The notes: generated by a model from the sequence alone, not told the origin. A DNA stretch of 64,000 nt from Albula goreensis (GCA_022829145.1 CM040748.1:6893501-6957500); one strand, 5' to 3'; shown: positions 19,201 to 34,000, counted from the stretch's first letter. Translations and numbers: made by a program.

Positions 19201-20853
19201 TTGGCATGGTTTGCATCTCACTTTGCTTTTGCCTTTATCTTGCCATGGCAGAAAAGCCAAAGAATTTCCAAATGACACTTTGATAAGTCCTTGGAATGAT
19301 AAAAACCTTGATCTGAGGCTTCATTCTGGACATGCATCAAATGCGCCGTTCCATTCGCTGTTGCCCGGTAACCACCTCCTGCACGGTGTCTGCATGGGGA
19401 CACAGATTTCCCCTGTGGTGTGGTCACATTGAAACTTTTTCTCTGAGGTGTTTATGAAGGCAGAGTGTTCTCAGGAAGCATCTTAAACACGTTCATGCTT
19501 CATAAATATGTATTAAAATAGAATAGACTTGATGTCATGCGCTATTTAGGCTGGACCCACACTCTTGCTAAATGGGGCACAATGTAAGGCTCCAATGGCA
19601 AAGATGAAGTTCTCCTCCATCGCAGTAAACATGATGATGTACCTCTCCCTTCCCTGAGTTTTTGTTTTTTTTAGTTGCATTAGGGCTGCTCTGGATGATT
19701 GCCAGAGAAGTTACACTACTTTAAACTTGCACAGCATGCACAGGGTTTACCTCATGATTCACAAAGCAGCCGGTGACAATCAGTTGAAAATCATCCCTTA
19801 TTGCCACCTCCCTATTGCAAATGAATGGCTTGGGCTGGTGCAGTGTGGTAATGCGTACTTCAGTGTAAATCCACATTGCATATATAGCAGTATCATTTAT
19901 TCCATTGGTCATTTTCAATCCAGATTGCTAGAAGGCATATTGTATTCATTTGCCAATCTGTGTTTGCCAGCCATCTGGATGACAAACAGACCAACACGAA
20001 CATCTGCTATATTGTTTTATTTTTATATATGTAAGATTTTGGTGTGTCTATGTAGCTGTTTGCATAATTGTATTGAGAAAACCATGTTTTATGTAAAAAA
20101 AAAAAAAGGAAGTATTACATAGTACATCCATCCATCTCTCCCCGAACCCCCTCTCCCTCCCTCCCTCTCCTCCCCCAGTGGCACCGTTCTTTCATGCAGG
20201 AGTGACCAACCCTGGGCCTGCAGGGCTGGAAGGTCTGCTGGTTTTCATTGTTTCTCGGAACCTAATTGACCAATTAAAGCAGTTAATTACAGTTTACTCA
20301 CCTCACCCGGTTTTTGAGCAGGTCGCAGAAGGGGGAAAACAAAACTCAGCAGACCTTGCGAGCCCTTATGACTGGGGTTAGCCATCCCTGTTGATCTTAT
20401 GGCTCAATACCCCCGATTAGCAGCGCGCTATCTCCCTTCTGCGAGAAGCTGTTCCTGCCGGAGTTTCTAAGAGAGGCATCTAAATCAAACACCGACAAGC
20501 TTTAATGATGGGATCGTAGCGGTTCCTTACCGCAGCAATGCTTCTGGAAACCTGCACACTGCTGTTAGATCCCTAGCAGAGCCTACAATATACCTCCCCC
20601 CCCCCCAACAGTGTTTAGCCACATTAGCCTGGCTTGCTTTGGACACTTAAAGGAGTTTTTTTTTTTGGGCAAGTGTAAAGTACTGTTTTGACTGCACGGT
20701 CCATTTTAATCTCAGTAGTTGTGACAGGAGCTGCGACTGATGTGGGACCAGTGGTGTGTGCTGGGTGCTGGGGAGTGCAAGTCCATCATGAACAGTAATG
20801 GTTCATTACCTGTCCTGCATTTAGTGGGAGTTTTCACTCTCTCTCTCTCTCAC

Positions 20854-20890
<37 letters not shown>

Positions 20891-20901
20891 CCCTCTCCCA
20901 T

Positions 20902-20935
<34 letters not shown>

Positions 20936-20939
20936 CTCT

Positions 20940-20986
<47 letters not shown>

Positions 20987-20994
20987 CTCCCTCC

Positions 20995-21029
<35 letters not shown>

Positions 21030-21576
21030 TCTCTCTCTCCCTCCCTCCCTCCCTCTGAACCCACAGGAGCTGGAGCGTCGCTTGGCCCTGCAGGAGCAGG
21101 ACTCCGTGATCGTGAGGAACATGAGGACGGAGCTCGCGCGGGTCCCCGAGATGGAGAGGGAGCTGAAGAGGCTCCGTGAGGAGAACAGCTACCTGAGGTA
21201 GAGAGGTCTGCTGGCGTCTGCCTTTTGGTTGCCACGCGCCTGTCTTTAACTCCCTAAACTAGGCCTCAACTGTCAGACCCGTTCTTTCTCAGCTGAGAGA
21301 GAGAACTGCCACACCATTATCCCCACAGATTTATGCGATGCTCTGAGAATAGCCCTCAGCGAAAAAACAAAATGCTTTTTTACACCAGCCAGCCTCCAAA
21401 TCAAATCGCAGAGCCCAGAAAGGCAACGGATGGTTTGTAAATACACAGCAACATGCAAAGCCTCAGATTTGACTCAGATTAATGGATTGAATGAACTGTA
21501 CTACAGCTGCTTCCAACAATTTGTGTGGTGAATTCTATCGGTATTTTTTCTTATAGCTTTGGTGAAAGCATTTGTG

Positions 21577-21639
<63 letters not shown>

Positions 21640-22051
21640 AACTGGGTGAGTGTGATGTCAGGGTGATTGCACTGACATTCATCACCCAGTTAGGATACCG
21701 CCACACTGACATAATCTTTCCATTCTGATGACAGTCCTATTTCCTGTCTGACCTGTAATTGTTTTCCATGAAAGACCCACTATTTCCATCAGGCTTAACT
21801 TAAGATCATCACCATCACCATGTCAGGTGATTCGTAGGCTTTTATTTTATGAGCACCAGAGTCTTATCTCTGTGGCACTGGCAAAATTATGCTCATCACG
21901 GTACAGCAAATCTTGTCACCCTATTGAATTACTTTTTTTTGGGGTGGGAAAAAAAGTCTACTTTCTTATCCGACAGCTTAAAAAAACATGTCAGCTACAT
22001 TTGAGATGGGCTGATTAAAGTTTTAAGACCACCTAGGAAGCCCGAAAGAAC

Positions 22052-22083
<32 letters not shown>

Positions 22084-24981
22084 GTCATTATGAAAGTCCT
22101 TTGAATTCACTTTTGAAGCTCATTTACATTCACATCTCTGTTCTTAAAGGGAAACCAAGGAGAACAGCAGTTTGCTGAAGGAAGAGTCAGAGGGGCTGAG
22201 GAGGAAACTGGAACGTCTGGAGAAGATCAAAGAGGACATGGTCAATTTGGAATTGGAGAAGGAGGTAAGAGTCTCATCACCATGCCGGTGCCAGATGGGA
22301 CGCCCTCCCACATGTCCGCTCCAACCACACAATCGCTCCTCATTAAAAACCGAAACTTGTGCTGGGGAATGTGATCTCGCAGCACGGGCGGGAGGAAAAC
22401 TGTGCATATTTCATTGTATTTCTCAATCTGTGCTCTTTGTAACCAGGAGCACTGCGCCAGGTTCAAGGTAGATGGTGAGATGAAACGGGAGACAAAGGGA
22501 GACACTGGGATGCTCAGATGCTTTCGAGTTTTGGCATCTCAAAAAAAAAAAAAAAGAAAAAAAAAAAAGCCGCTTGTGTGTACCGCAGTGTTGAAATGGT
22601 ACACGATGTTGGTGCACTTTAATTGGATTTCTCCCTTCAGATAATATCTAAACATATTCTCTGAAATTGCCTCAAAAACGTCCTAAGGGTATGTACACAG
22701 CATGGAGGCTTGAATTTGTTTCCTTTGCTTAAGCCAGCCCTGGAGGGTCTGTCCAGCTGCCCCCGGCTGCCCTCCCAGCCATTACCTGGCAATGCAGGCT
22801 TTTAATGTGACAATGCCACAGCTGTTTCCTGATCTGATGTCAAATGGTGGAAGAGGAGGCAGGGGCTGTGCTCCTCCTCCGTGGAGCATGCACTGAGAAA
22901 GAAAGAGAGAGAGAGAGCGTACGTACGTCTCTGAAGAAGAAAGGTGAGCCCTCTGCCAAGCTGTTTACAGGTCTGCGGGAGCAATGACAGGATTCTTCCT
23001 CATTAACTTCCCTTTTCAGGCCTGGCGAGAGAGAGAGGAGGGGAGGAAGCAGGTCCCTCTAATCTATTCAGGTTTTTAATTAGCTCTCATTCTTGCACAA
23101 GGCAAAGAACTTAAACCAGCAAAATGAGTTAATTAGCAAAATATAATGATCTGGGCAATTGGAATAGCAGTATTTCTTAATGAGGGCTCGTTTGAAATTT
23201 GCAAATATCTTTCTTACGGTGGCTATTTATTCACGAATGCTGGTGGATCTTGCTATTGGTTGAGAAACATTGAGGCATTTTGTTTTTTCAGAAACATCAA
23301 AGCTATTATGAACTTTCCATAAAAACACTTTTTCCTGCGGACTGTCAGAGAGGATTAGCAGTTAGGCTTTTTCATTAATTTATTTGTTTCCAAACCACTA
23401 CACTCAATTAAGAAGCACAAGTGATTGATTTGTGCTCAAATGTCTGTCGTCCTGAATAATAATTACACTTTGTAATGTTAGTTATCAGTTTGGGGCATTC
23501 TACCTTCCCACATAACATTTGAAAGGTACCGTTGTATGGGACCAGATGCAGTATACTTCCTGAATTGGACGATTGCTCTTGAATTATTTTAATAAATCAA
23601 TAATGTTGACATGTGTCACCTTGGGAAAAAATGGAAAAAAAGTGACTGGAATGTAAATGTATTGATTTTATCCACATTAAAAGATGCCTGTTTTCCTTCT
23701 GCAGAAACTAGCCATGAAACTTCAAGCCTGGGAGAATTTAAGTCAGTCGACTGGATTAAATATAAGGTGAGGGGAGAAAACCTAAAAAAAAAAATTACTT
23801 TGTGTAATTTGTTTAAAAATATCAAGGTTGGATAACCTGCATTGTAAGGGCCATGATGTGTAGGTTTTTACTTCTGTTTATTGCCCCATTTTAAGGTATT
23901 TACAAATACACCAACACTTTCTGTAGCAGGCCACAATGAAGTCTTTTTGGTTTTTGGTTGATACCAGTCACTCATTCAGTGGCAGTCTTATACCCTTCTT
24001 TTGCACCCTTGCTACATTGCCTATAAGTTGCAAGATCTTCCATTTTTCACAGTAACGTATCATGTGTAAACATGGCAGATTTCTGTTTTTAATATTTGTC
24101 ATTCATTATGCTGGTGATTGTAACAGAAACCATTTCAACAATTTGGTGTAATTTTTATATCCGTTTGCAGAAACATTTTCGGCTTTTTTGAGATTTCAAA
24201 GGTTAAAAACAGTACTCACAACTGAATGATATACTTTTGTGATGTGTCACCTTTTTCCATGGCAACAAGATGGTTACTTCCTTGTAGTTTTGACTTCGGT
24301 CTGGAACTCTACTATTCTCAGGTCTGGCAGAATGTGAATATGGGCACATTTATATATAGTATGAATACATGATCACCAATATAATTGAAGATGATGAGAA
24401 CGAGATGGCTCTCAGGCTCCACAGGAAGGAAGCCTTATTAAATTGATACATTTTCATATGCATCTATGCAAGAGCATGCATTTAGATTTCAGATCCCAAG
24501 ATTTGCTTCTGCAAGCTAGAAATGTATATCTTTAATGAGAGTTTCATTTGCATGATTTAATTTGGCATTCTTCACAAAGTTTTCGTGCGTAAAGCAATTT
24601 CATGAGACAGTAATTCCACACCTGTACTTAGACATTGTCAATGTTGGGCTCAGGGTTATAGGGAAGCATACATAACGATTCATTAAAAAAAAAAACAAAA
24701 AAATGCAACCGAAGCACACTTCACTAGATGGAGCTGTTGAGTTGTGATTGATTCACACCATCGAATCACCGATTTGCACAGCAGTGCCTCACGCTCTGTC
24801 CTCTGTCATTCTGCTGCAGTACTCCAGCGTAGGCATATGTCCATCTGCCTGTCCACATATACCTCGTATGTTTATGTTTACTGTCCACTTGTTTTTTTTT
24901 TTAAAAACTTGTTTCAAGGGAAGTGCATATTTCTATCCCCTCACATCCCTTGTTGACTGCGGTTTGGAATTAACTTGCGAT

Positions 24982-25014
<33 letters not shown>

Positions 25015-28000
25015 GTCCTCGTCTGATAGAGCTAGATGTGGAAGGGTATTTGTTATGTCTTTGATCTGCTTTGCTGCTCATGTGGAAATATGCAATCATT
25101 CTCTCATTAAGGGTTTATAAAAGGAAAACCGGGTGGATAATTCAGCCATGGGCTGAATGATTAATGAGAGGGCTTGTGAGAATCCTAAAGCTTTAGATAC
25201 GGAATGTGGGATATGGCCTCTCTGATTGCATGCTCTCGTGTTCGAATGTTCGGTGTGAAATGGGGCTGGGGCTCTCTCAGCTGATAGATACTTGGTACTG
25301 AGGGAGCCTGACGGTTATGGTGATTTTCATCAGTGTGGATGTGGGCAAAACAGAATATAAAAAAAACAAGTAATAAGCAATAATAAAAGACTAAGTATTC
25401 TGAACAATATTGTGTCACACCAGAAATGTGATGTTTTCCCCTTATTGCAAGAAAGGCAGTACCTGAAACAGAATATAAAAACACTATTATAAAGTTAACA
25501 TGCATCAAATCAAACCTTTCTGTCTCTGATTTTAACTAGAAAAATGTTAAAAGAGATAATTAATATGCCAATTGCCTGTCATCCAGCAATATGCTTAGAG
25601 TTTGAGTAATGGATACTCTTGTGATTACAAGGGTAATTGATTACTTGTGCTGAAGATGTCATCCCTGATGTGTCTCAATATAAGTACATTGATCCAGCAA
25701 TATGCAGAGTTTGAGAATGGATTTTGGGGCTTATCCGTGCTCAATATAAGTACATTGAGCATAGAATTTTGGGGCTTACCTCAGTTTTCAGGTGTGTTGT
25801 ACCTTCTTATATCTATCAATATGAATTCAGGGAAAGCCACTAGATATGATGAAATGGCCAGTAATTCAGGGTTTTTTTTTAAAACCCCATCCTGCTCCCC
25901 ATTGAGTGACCTCCTTCCGGAGATTCAGGAGGTAGTGGCCACATGTGTGATTCCTGTCATTCACCTGGTAACCTGGCAACTAGCCCTTGCTTTTTCCTGC
26001 TCAATGCAAATGTTAAAGTAGGCGCATTTTGCCTATGTCATCCGGGGTACACAAAGTCATCATATGATCTCTTTACATGCATGCAATTCCCTGGTTGTCC
26101 AGGAGAGGGCACTGGATGGTCATGAGACTGTTTTTCCTTGGGAAAGTTCAGCACAATTTGCCTGCAACTGAATTGTCTAATTGACTTGTCATTGTCTGAA
26201 ATAATTTTATAAAATCCCAACTCAGTTAATAATTTTGTCCAAATTCTTTTACTCTTCTATCATCCATCATCCCTTATGTTGTGATATATATATGTAATTT
26301 TTTTTTTTTTAATCTGTTGGCTACTATCATGATTCAAAATCGTCTGAGGCATATTTGTTTTGTGTTTGGTTTGTGATTCTCCCTGACCGACATGGAAGTG
26401 ATCTGTGGAATTTATCCCCAAAGAAAGCCGAAAGCAGCAACCTCTACACTGAAGTCTGCAGAGCTGCTTCTCTCTCTTACCAGCTGTGTGCACCACTGTG
26501 TCAGTAGTAGTTTGCTAGTCATTCGGCCCAGGGTTGTTTTGGGCCTAACCCGGCTTCCCTTCACATTCTGTCTCCTTCATGAACAGGCAAGTTCAGGGCC
26601 TGGATCACATCTTTAGTTCAGCTGCTGTTAGCAGTGGTTGCTATCAGTCTCGCTTTAACAAGTTGGTGGAGGGGGAGTAACATAGGGGACGCATTATTTT
26701 AGGTTTGAGGTAGCAATTTCAGGATAATATAGCTATTGTTATAGCTATAGTATAGTATTGCTATAGCTATAGCAACATGCAAGCAGGGACATGACTTTCC
26801 TCGGATGGTAGCCCTACAAAGCTGAACAGATTTAGAAAAGTGCCCGGGTTTGGAGCAGTGGTCTGCTTTTGCTGTGGAACCAGCTGTCACGGTCACCCAG
26901 TCAAATGTCTCAGTGTGTTGGAGAGGCACTCAGCATTACTGCTGTGTGAATGGAAACGGACAGGGGAAAAACTCCAGGCCCACTTACTCCACATCAGGGC
27001 TGAATTATGGGCTGTGACTTAATGGAAACATGGCCCAGCAATGACCCTAAATAAATAAGGTGAGTGGACCCATCTGAGAACCTGACACAATGCCTCCTGT
27101 TGTTCATTAAAGGGACAAAAATGTTTAATGGAAAAGGCAGTGAAACTGATTTATCTGGTTGAATATTCTGGAATTTATGGGTGATGGAGTTGCCTACCTC
27201 ATTAATTGATAATTGGCGGCTTTATCAAAGTGTGTCGAGATTTTTTTTTGTCAATGTCCAGGTGACTGCCATTGCAGAGTTACTAACAAATACATCGCAC
27301 ATGCTAGAAGCACAGTGTTCAGGAATATCTAGCCTTGACAAGTTTACTGACAGATGGGGAAAAAAAAGCTGAAAATGGCACATTATGGCACAAAAAGACC
27401 TGAGCTGTGCGTTTTGCTTATACGAAGATAGCAGATGAAATTGAGTAATGTCATTGTTTATTGAAGAATGACGTTTAATTTGAAATATTGAACCTCATCA
27501 GGTTTGTGAAATGACTGTTGCCTTCTGTTCTTCCAGTGGCATTGTCGCTCCTTATCTCGCAGCCAATCGTGTGTAAAAGTAAACGCAAAACTGATGCAGC
27601 TTTATCTGCCGTTTCTGATCACGTTTAACACCTGTCATTGTGCGACATTGACATACTCAGAGAATTTACAGGGCATCCAATAGAAACTGCATAGGTAAGA
27701 TTGTGTTTTGGAATTGGAATTCAGATTTTCTCTCATGTTGCAGTTACATACAGTTTTCAATTCACCATTGATTTCACTATCTTAGAAGCCAGGTGCTGCC
27801 AAATTTAAAAGAGGAACCTCACAACTTTTCATTCCAGTAGCTGACTGTACCGTTCCTTGAGAAAATAACAGAATTCCTTTTTTAAATGTGTCTAGTGGTG
27901 TTTATCATGGCAAAACATACAAATATTTGGTAAGAAATTGGGATTATCTATTGTGATTTATGCTAATGTAGCCCTATTTAATTTTATGCACTTATCTTTT

Positions 28001-31000
28001 CAATGATCTATCTATGCTTATTAGGTTGAATATTCTTCAATGAAATTCAGTTCAGTACCTTACTGTAGGATTTTTGGGGTACCCATTTTTTTAAGTTAAT
28101 ATCCATATTTGATCTGATTAGGGCACAAAATGCATGTGTTTTTTTATTTGCTTTGATCTTCCGTTTAAATGAAATTTGTAAACTTTGTGTATAGATTTGA
28201 ACAAAATTAATGACTGAAACAAATACTGCTTATAAGTCGTAGAATCACATCTCCTTGCTTTCCTTTGGGCAGGCGGGTAACTAAATATATATCTTTCAGT
28301 TGAAACATTAATATTTTCTTGGAATGGACGGTATTTGCATTTGTTGGCACTGTCTTGGCTTAGTAAATACTTTCTCTGCAAAGTTGACCTGTTTTCCGTC
28401 TGTAGACATCTTGAGCATCGGGTGCCTTTTATATTTAGACGTATATTTTAGTGTTTTATTACTTGAATCCATTACAGAGCCAGTGCTTCTCACCCAGAGC
28501 CAGTCCTGTAGAATACTCACATTCTTCTCTTTTGAGAACTGCTTGGCTTGCTTGCTCACCTCAGTCAATATAGACAATCAGCTCATTTGAAATGACTGAA
28601 CAAGTCTGTCGTTTGATAGTGGGAATATTCTGAAATGGCTTTGTAAATTTCTTGACTGTTGCAAGGTGACCCTATGCTGCCTCAGTACATATACAAACAT
28701 GTCAAATATATGCATTTAATACAGTTTTAAGGAGGCAACACAGAAACAAGTACAAAATAAACAATGAAGTCGGCAGAATTTTTGGTGGAGTTTATTTGGG
28801 TAAAAATTAAACTGGTTTGTGTATAAATACATATTTTTGCTTAAATTCTCTTAATGGATGGATTACCTGCTTCCTTCAGAGTTGAATGAATGAGCTAATC
28901 TTGTGCTCTTGTGCTAAATGTCTGGAGCCAGGAGATTAGGAAGCTCTCTCCTCTGTGGTTAAGTCAGCATCGAGTTTGAATGCGGTCTAATGCAGAGTGA
29001 CGTGCTCTGTTCTCTGGCTTGACTGACACATCATGGATTATACACAGAAGGGGGAAATAAGGAAAATTATTACCTGAAAATTGTGTTTGTTGAGCATGAC
29101 ATACATTTTCTGAAACCAATTTTAAAATGGTGTGCTGAACTCTCTACCTGGGCTCCCTGTTTGGACTTTTAGGGGTGGGAGGGTGGCAACGGGTGCCAGG
29201 TAGCTCACAAAGTTGACACACATGTTTGTGTGGCCCTGAGACTTGGTGTTTCATTTATGGTTTTGGCCAGAGCGCTGCATTGATGAGCCAACAATTGGCT
29301 CAGACTCGCCGGGGAAAGAGTGGGAGTCAAGCCATCATTTGTCACATTGTTCTCTGGCGACCCCTGCTGGCTGATCTGGTGCCTGCAAGTGTGTGAACCA
29401 AGTATACTCTAACAATGTAGGCTGCATGTAATCGGTGATGCAGTGTGGAAAGAAGAAACATGAATGTAAAAAGGGGGAATTAAAAATGGTTCAGAAGTTT
29501 TTACCCCTCTTTGTTAGGATGTATTTACTGAACAGAATTCTTCAAAACGAGATTGTGTTCTAGTTTTATACTTTCATCCTTTCTACTGAAATGCAGAGAA
29601 AGTGCTGCATACATTACCCTGTGCTTGAAATTCGGCAAATTCACTGTGTGCTGTGATGATTTAGCAGTTTAGGTTATTTGTGTAACAGCTGTTGGTTGTT
29701 CTCAGCAGTTAGCCTCGCTGTGACACTCCCTTTTATAGGGACATTAGGGGGAAATGGGACTCTCATGGCTGAACTTGAGGCACACTCTATCCTTTCGAAA
29801 CAGAATTCACTCAGTGTGTGCACCGTGCTGTTGTGCTTTTTCAGTGTAGGCCTGCTCGAAGTTCGTGGAATTAAGCAGTTACTTTGAGCAAAGTATACCA
29901 AGTATTTCAGTATTTCTGCTCTTAAAAGAGCAATTTATACTGAAAATTAAGATCTTTCATTTTATTACCTTGAGAAATGTCTTTTGACCTGGCTTTAACC
30001 ACTCTCCCAACAGCACCTTTTACTCATTTAGTCCATCAAAAAGGCTCCTTTAGGCCCCATTTCAAAATGAATTTAAGTCAAGGGATGGGGGATCTTCATC
30101 CAGTATTTCTGGCTTAAAACCTGTTCAAAATGATACAGGGAGATGCCATCGTTTTTGACAAGTCATTTCAGAGGGTATATGAACAGTTACAGTCATACTC
30201 TTAACAGTGTAACCTTTGTAATCACCCTGTTTCTATGACAAAATTGCTGAAGTGACATACGCAGTCACAAATGCGGTGTCATCATCACCGCAGACTGTTG
30301 TCTTTCAGTCCCTTTCCCTGCGATCCTTTTTGATAAGCGTATATGTCGTACCAGCTCAGTTGCATCAGCATGAGTGAGACACAGTGGAACGAGACAGTAA
30401 CATGGCATTCAGATTAAAACAGGAATTGTGCCAGCATTCAAGGATATTATGGAAATCTTCTCACTACTAACTAAACCTTTGTCATAAACATACACAAATT
30501 CCCGGTTGCATATGATGTGGAACATGTTTTTAATTGTAATACTGGGAAATTGTAACTTGTTTCGGCAATTACTTGCATTAGCTAATCATGCTTTGAGATT
30601 CATTGTTCCACTTTTAATGACAATGCTCAATTTTAATGATTGCTGTTGTGCAATACCTGTTTGCTGTAGTCTCCTTTGTTATTTTCATTTAACTTTCTCT
30701 TATCTATGAGTAGTGTTACCGTTGTTTTAGTTTCAGCATCAATGTGCTTAATTTGACATGATATTCATGAAACCACGGGTATTTACAGGGAACATGATAG
30801 ATCAACTGTAGTGGTATGATACATATATTCATAACATGAGTAAAATACTGGTATCGTATAGTATAACATTTGTCCACCAATTCTGTCCTCACCCTTTTAT
30901 GATTCAATAGATCACCTGCTCAATGAGCGGTCAAAAAGTCACTAATGAAAATTTTAATCATTTAAGAGAATATGTGCTTCTGATTTGGTAACATTGAGTG

Positions 31001-34000
31001 ATTAATTATTGCAAATATTGGCATTTGGAAAGTTTTAAAGCAGGAACTTAAAATGGAGCTAGCCCTATGAATGACTTCTGTTCCTTTTAAGATGAGTCCT
31101 ATTTTGATTAATCAAAATGGTGCAAAGAGAGATTATTGTCATTGTTGAAAACATTACTCAGGGTAAAGAAACAAACAAATAACTTTGATTTTAGGGTGAA
31201 GTATCATTTTAAGCTACACTGCTGGGTTATAAGCAAATGTATTTCCCCAAGCCTGTGGGGTGTCTTATCATGTTAATGAAAACACACTTGTCACTGCAAG
31301 GGAACTTTAAAGTGTGCTTCTCCTCCGTACAGAAGGAAAACAAAACATATAAAACCACTAAAACACTTTCAGTGTATACAAAGCAAATGAATGCGCAATA
31401 TTGGATTATTCAAGAATAATTATATGCATATTTTTTTAAAATTATTACAGTGATATTCAGTAGTGTCCAATTTATGTATCTCATTACTTGCATTTTAAGC
31501 ATGCTCTGTAGTGTTTTGTTGTATTTGGAATTTTTTCAGTGGAATGTTTTATGGTTATTCCACTGCCATTTCAATATACCATAGACAGAGATGTGGTGAT
31601 CATCTGGCTGTGGTATTGTAGACATACTGCCGAGGGTACGTTCATGAGGACGCATGAATGAACATTACACAGGGTAATACAGAGAAAATCACATTTCTGT
31701 AGCTTGAAATGTCCTTCTGTAATGAATTTACAGGGTTGTGAGAAAAATCATGCAAGTAGTCCATGTTCATGTTAGTTCTTGTTCCTGTGTTCTGTGGCCC
31801 TAATGTCTATTACTTCAGACCAGGAAGTTTGGACTAATTTGTTTATAGAGCCATGCTTGACAGGGTGAAAATGCATTTCTGAAAACGTAATTTAACAGGC
31901 TTTCATAGAGGGGCTAATGTCTTTAATATGAGATGGTAAGGCATTGTTTCTTTCAATAACTCCATTTGAGTGATGTGGTGAAATGGTGGCAGTAGGCAGG
32001 CCTGTTGAAAGCCTGGATTCCTTTAAAGTGCCCGTACTGTTATTATATGTTTCCAAATAGGTTGAATTGTAATGTTTTTTTTATATAGACCAGATCACTT
32101 CCAGAATTATTATATTGCTCTTTTTTATTTTAATGACATGAAGTATTAGTTTGGCTCACTGAGCAACAGTGTTAATGGATTCAAAACTCAACCCTGGACT
32201 TTATAAACAACTACTTGCTGTAAGGCAGTACATTTTTTATGTTCTAATTGCTGAATTCCTTCACAGCTAATGTCAGACATTTAGCTTTTTGGTGTAATAA
32301 CAGGACACAGATTGCCCCCCATCCCCTCTTCCTTGCCTCCAGTTTTTATGTGGTGGATTTGTTCAAGTCACTGCCATTCTTACTGAGAGAGGCAAGCCGA
32401 TTTCCCCCCCACTCCCCCCATGTTTGCCCTGTTCCTCTTCTCCTCAGATTCTGTAATTAGCTCTGTTCTTATGGGATTCTTATGTTTTATTTTGTTAAAG
32501 TGAGCAGAGAGTACAGATTATATGAACTGGTTGAGTCTGTAATCTCTTACATCAATAAGATTTGAAGTAATTCAGGGTAACTTTGTCCCACTGTACTCCA
32601 GAATAGACAAAATTGTTCAGGTTATGGAGATACTGATCAGTACTCTTCCATATTCTGTAGTCTGTTGGCATATGGCTTTGAGCAGCTTAAACGTGTTTAG
32701 TTCTGATGAAGTCCCTTGCGAATGTGAGGAGATTATGCATCGTTATTGAGGCAGAGCCATCAGAGAAGTGTACTTTTTGTATGAGTTTTACACATCTTAG
32801 TTCTGCAGTATTTAGCTGTCAACACGTCAGGGATGTCTTGTGCCCATTTTCAAGCCCAAGCTAGATAAATCTCTATTCGGTGCTATGAGACTGGAAATGA
32901 AGAACTGGGAAATCACTGCTCTGTATTCATGAGACCACACCTGTGGTAAAACACCTGAAATGAATGTTTATTTTTTTTTTTCTCCTTTGCCCCACCCACA
33001 CTAAACTTCAGTCTGGCCAACAGAGCGACCGCCTCCCACAGTGCCAGGAAGAGGAAGTCATATTTGCATGAGAGCCCTTATTATCACATGATGACTAGCC
33101 CTCTCTTCTTTCCAAGCTGCAGATGCAGCACTTATGATGTACTGCCTATGGTATGGGATGCACATCTCTGTGCATTTACTCCAACAACCTTACTGTGTTA
33201 ATTTATTGCATTTTACTCGCATATCATATCGCATTGAGAGGCCCACCCACTGACATGTAGAACTACTGAGGGTTTTTTTTTTTTTTTTTGAGCTCTTGCA
33301 TATGGAACCTGATGCTGTGTTGCAGAATTATCATTCTAGTGGAAGCACTGCAGTTACAGTTATGGTCTGGAATCAATTTAAAGCTCATAACCTCTTCAGA
33401 TGAATAGAGGCTGCGCAGCTGCAGCTCCCTTTGATGCATGCGCTGAAGGTGTTGTTTACTCTGTAATTGAAGGAAGAATATGTTATCTATTAAAAAGTTA
33501 AATTAATTTTCCATTCACAGAAAGGCATTGTGTAGAAATTGTGTGCGTCCCCATTAGCTCAGTCTTCAAGGAAAAGGCATCCTAATTCGAGAATTACGAA
33601 TGCCTCTTTCGGAAAATTTATTAACCTTGTAGATAATAAGTGTTACTTATTATTCTAATCAGGGGGATATTTTAGCAGACCCTTGAGGGGGTATGTTTTG
33701 TCCTTGAGTTGTCTTTTTTTTAAGGAAAAGTGAAACCCCATTCTGCCTGGCGCTTCTTTTGTCATCCCCTTGCAAAGCAGGCGCAGGCCAGATGAGCATC
33801 CAAACTAGCGGCCACTGCGACTCCTCATTTTATTTACATGTGTCGAGGGACAGGTGTGTAATTCGTTTCCGGAGGCTATTAGGCCGGGCCGGTGGCTTGC
33901 AGACAGATGAATGAAAAGTTGCGACGGTGATTGAATGGAAAGCCCGAGACAGATGGTGCTGGAGCTAATTCTAAGAGACCTCTCACTTTATTAAACTCAG

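Larger units (their letters stand above)
18272..21066 (+). other. MAD1L1 intron 6 (2.8 kb)
   Basis: Holds a SINE remnant (about 18628-18976, minus), a degenerate hAT-like element (20197-20390) and a 222-bp CT tract that runs up to the acceptor. The open frames at 18638-18940 and 20740-21201 are explained by the SINE and by the CT repeat running into exon 7. Confidence 0.85.
21198..22149 (+). other. MAD1L1 intron 7
   Basis: Contains a (TGTC)n microsatellite (21577-21639), an adjacent hairpin (21639-21692) and a 27-base A run (22057-22083). The acceptor TTCTTAAAG has a weak pyrimidine tract. Confidence 0.85.

Noticed and set aside
20740-21201. 153-codon frame, Ser/Leu repeat fused to coiled coil
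   Set aside because: The Ser/Leu part is the CT microsatellite in intron. Only the last 43 residues are real, and they are MAD1L1 exon 7.
20834-21235. 133-codon Arg/Glu minus-strand frame
   Set aside because: Reverse complement of the CT tract and exon 7.
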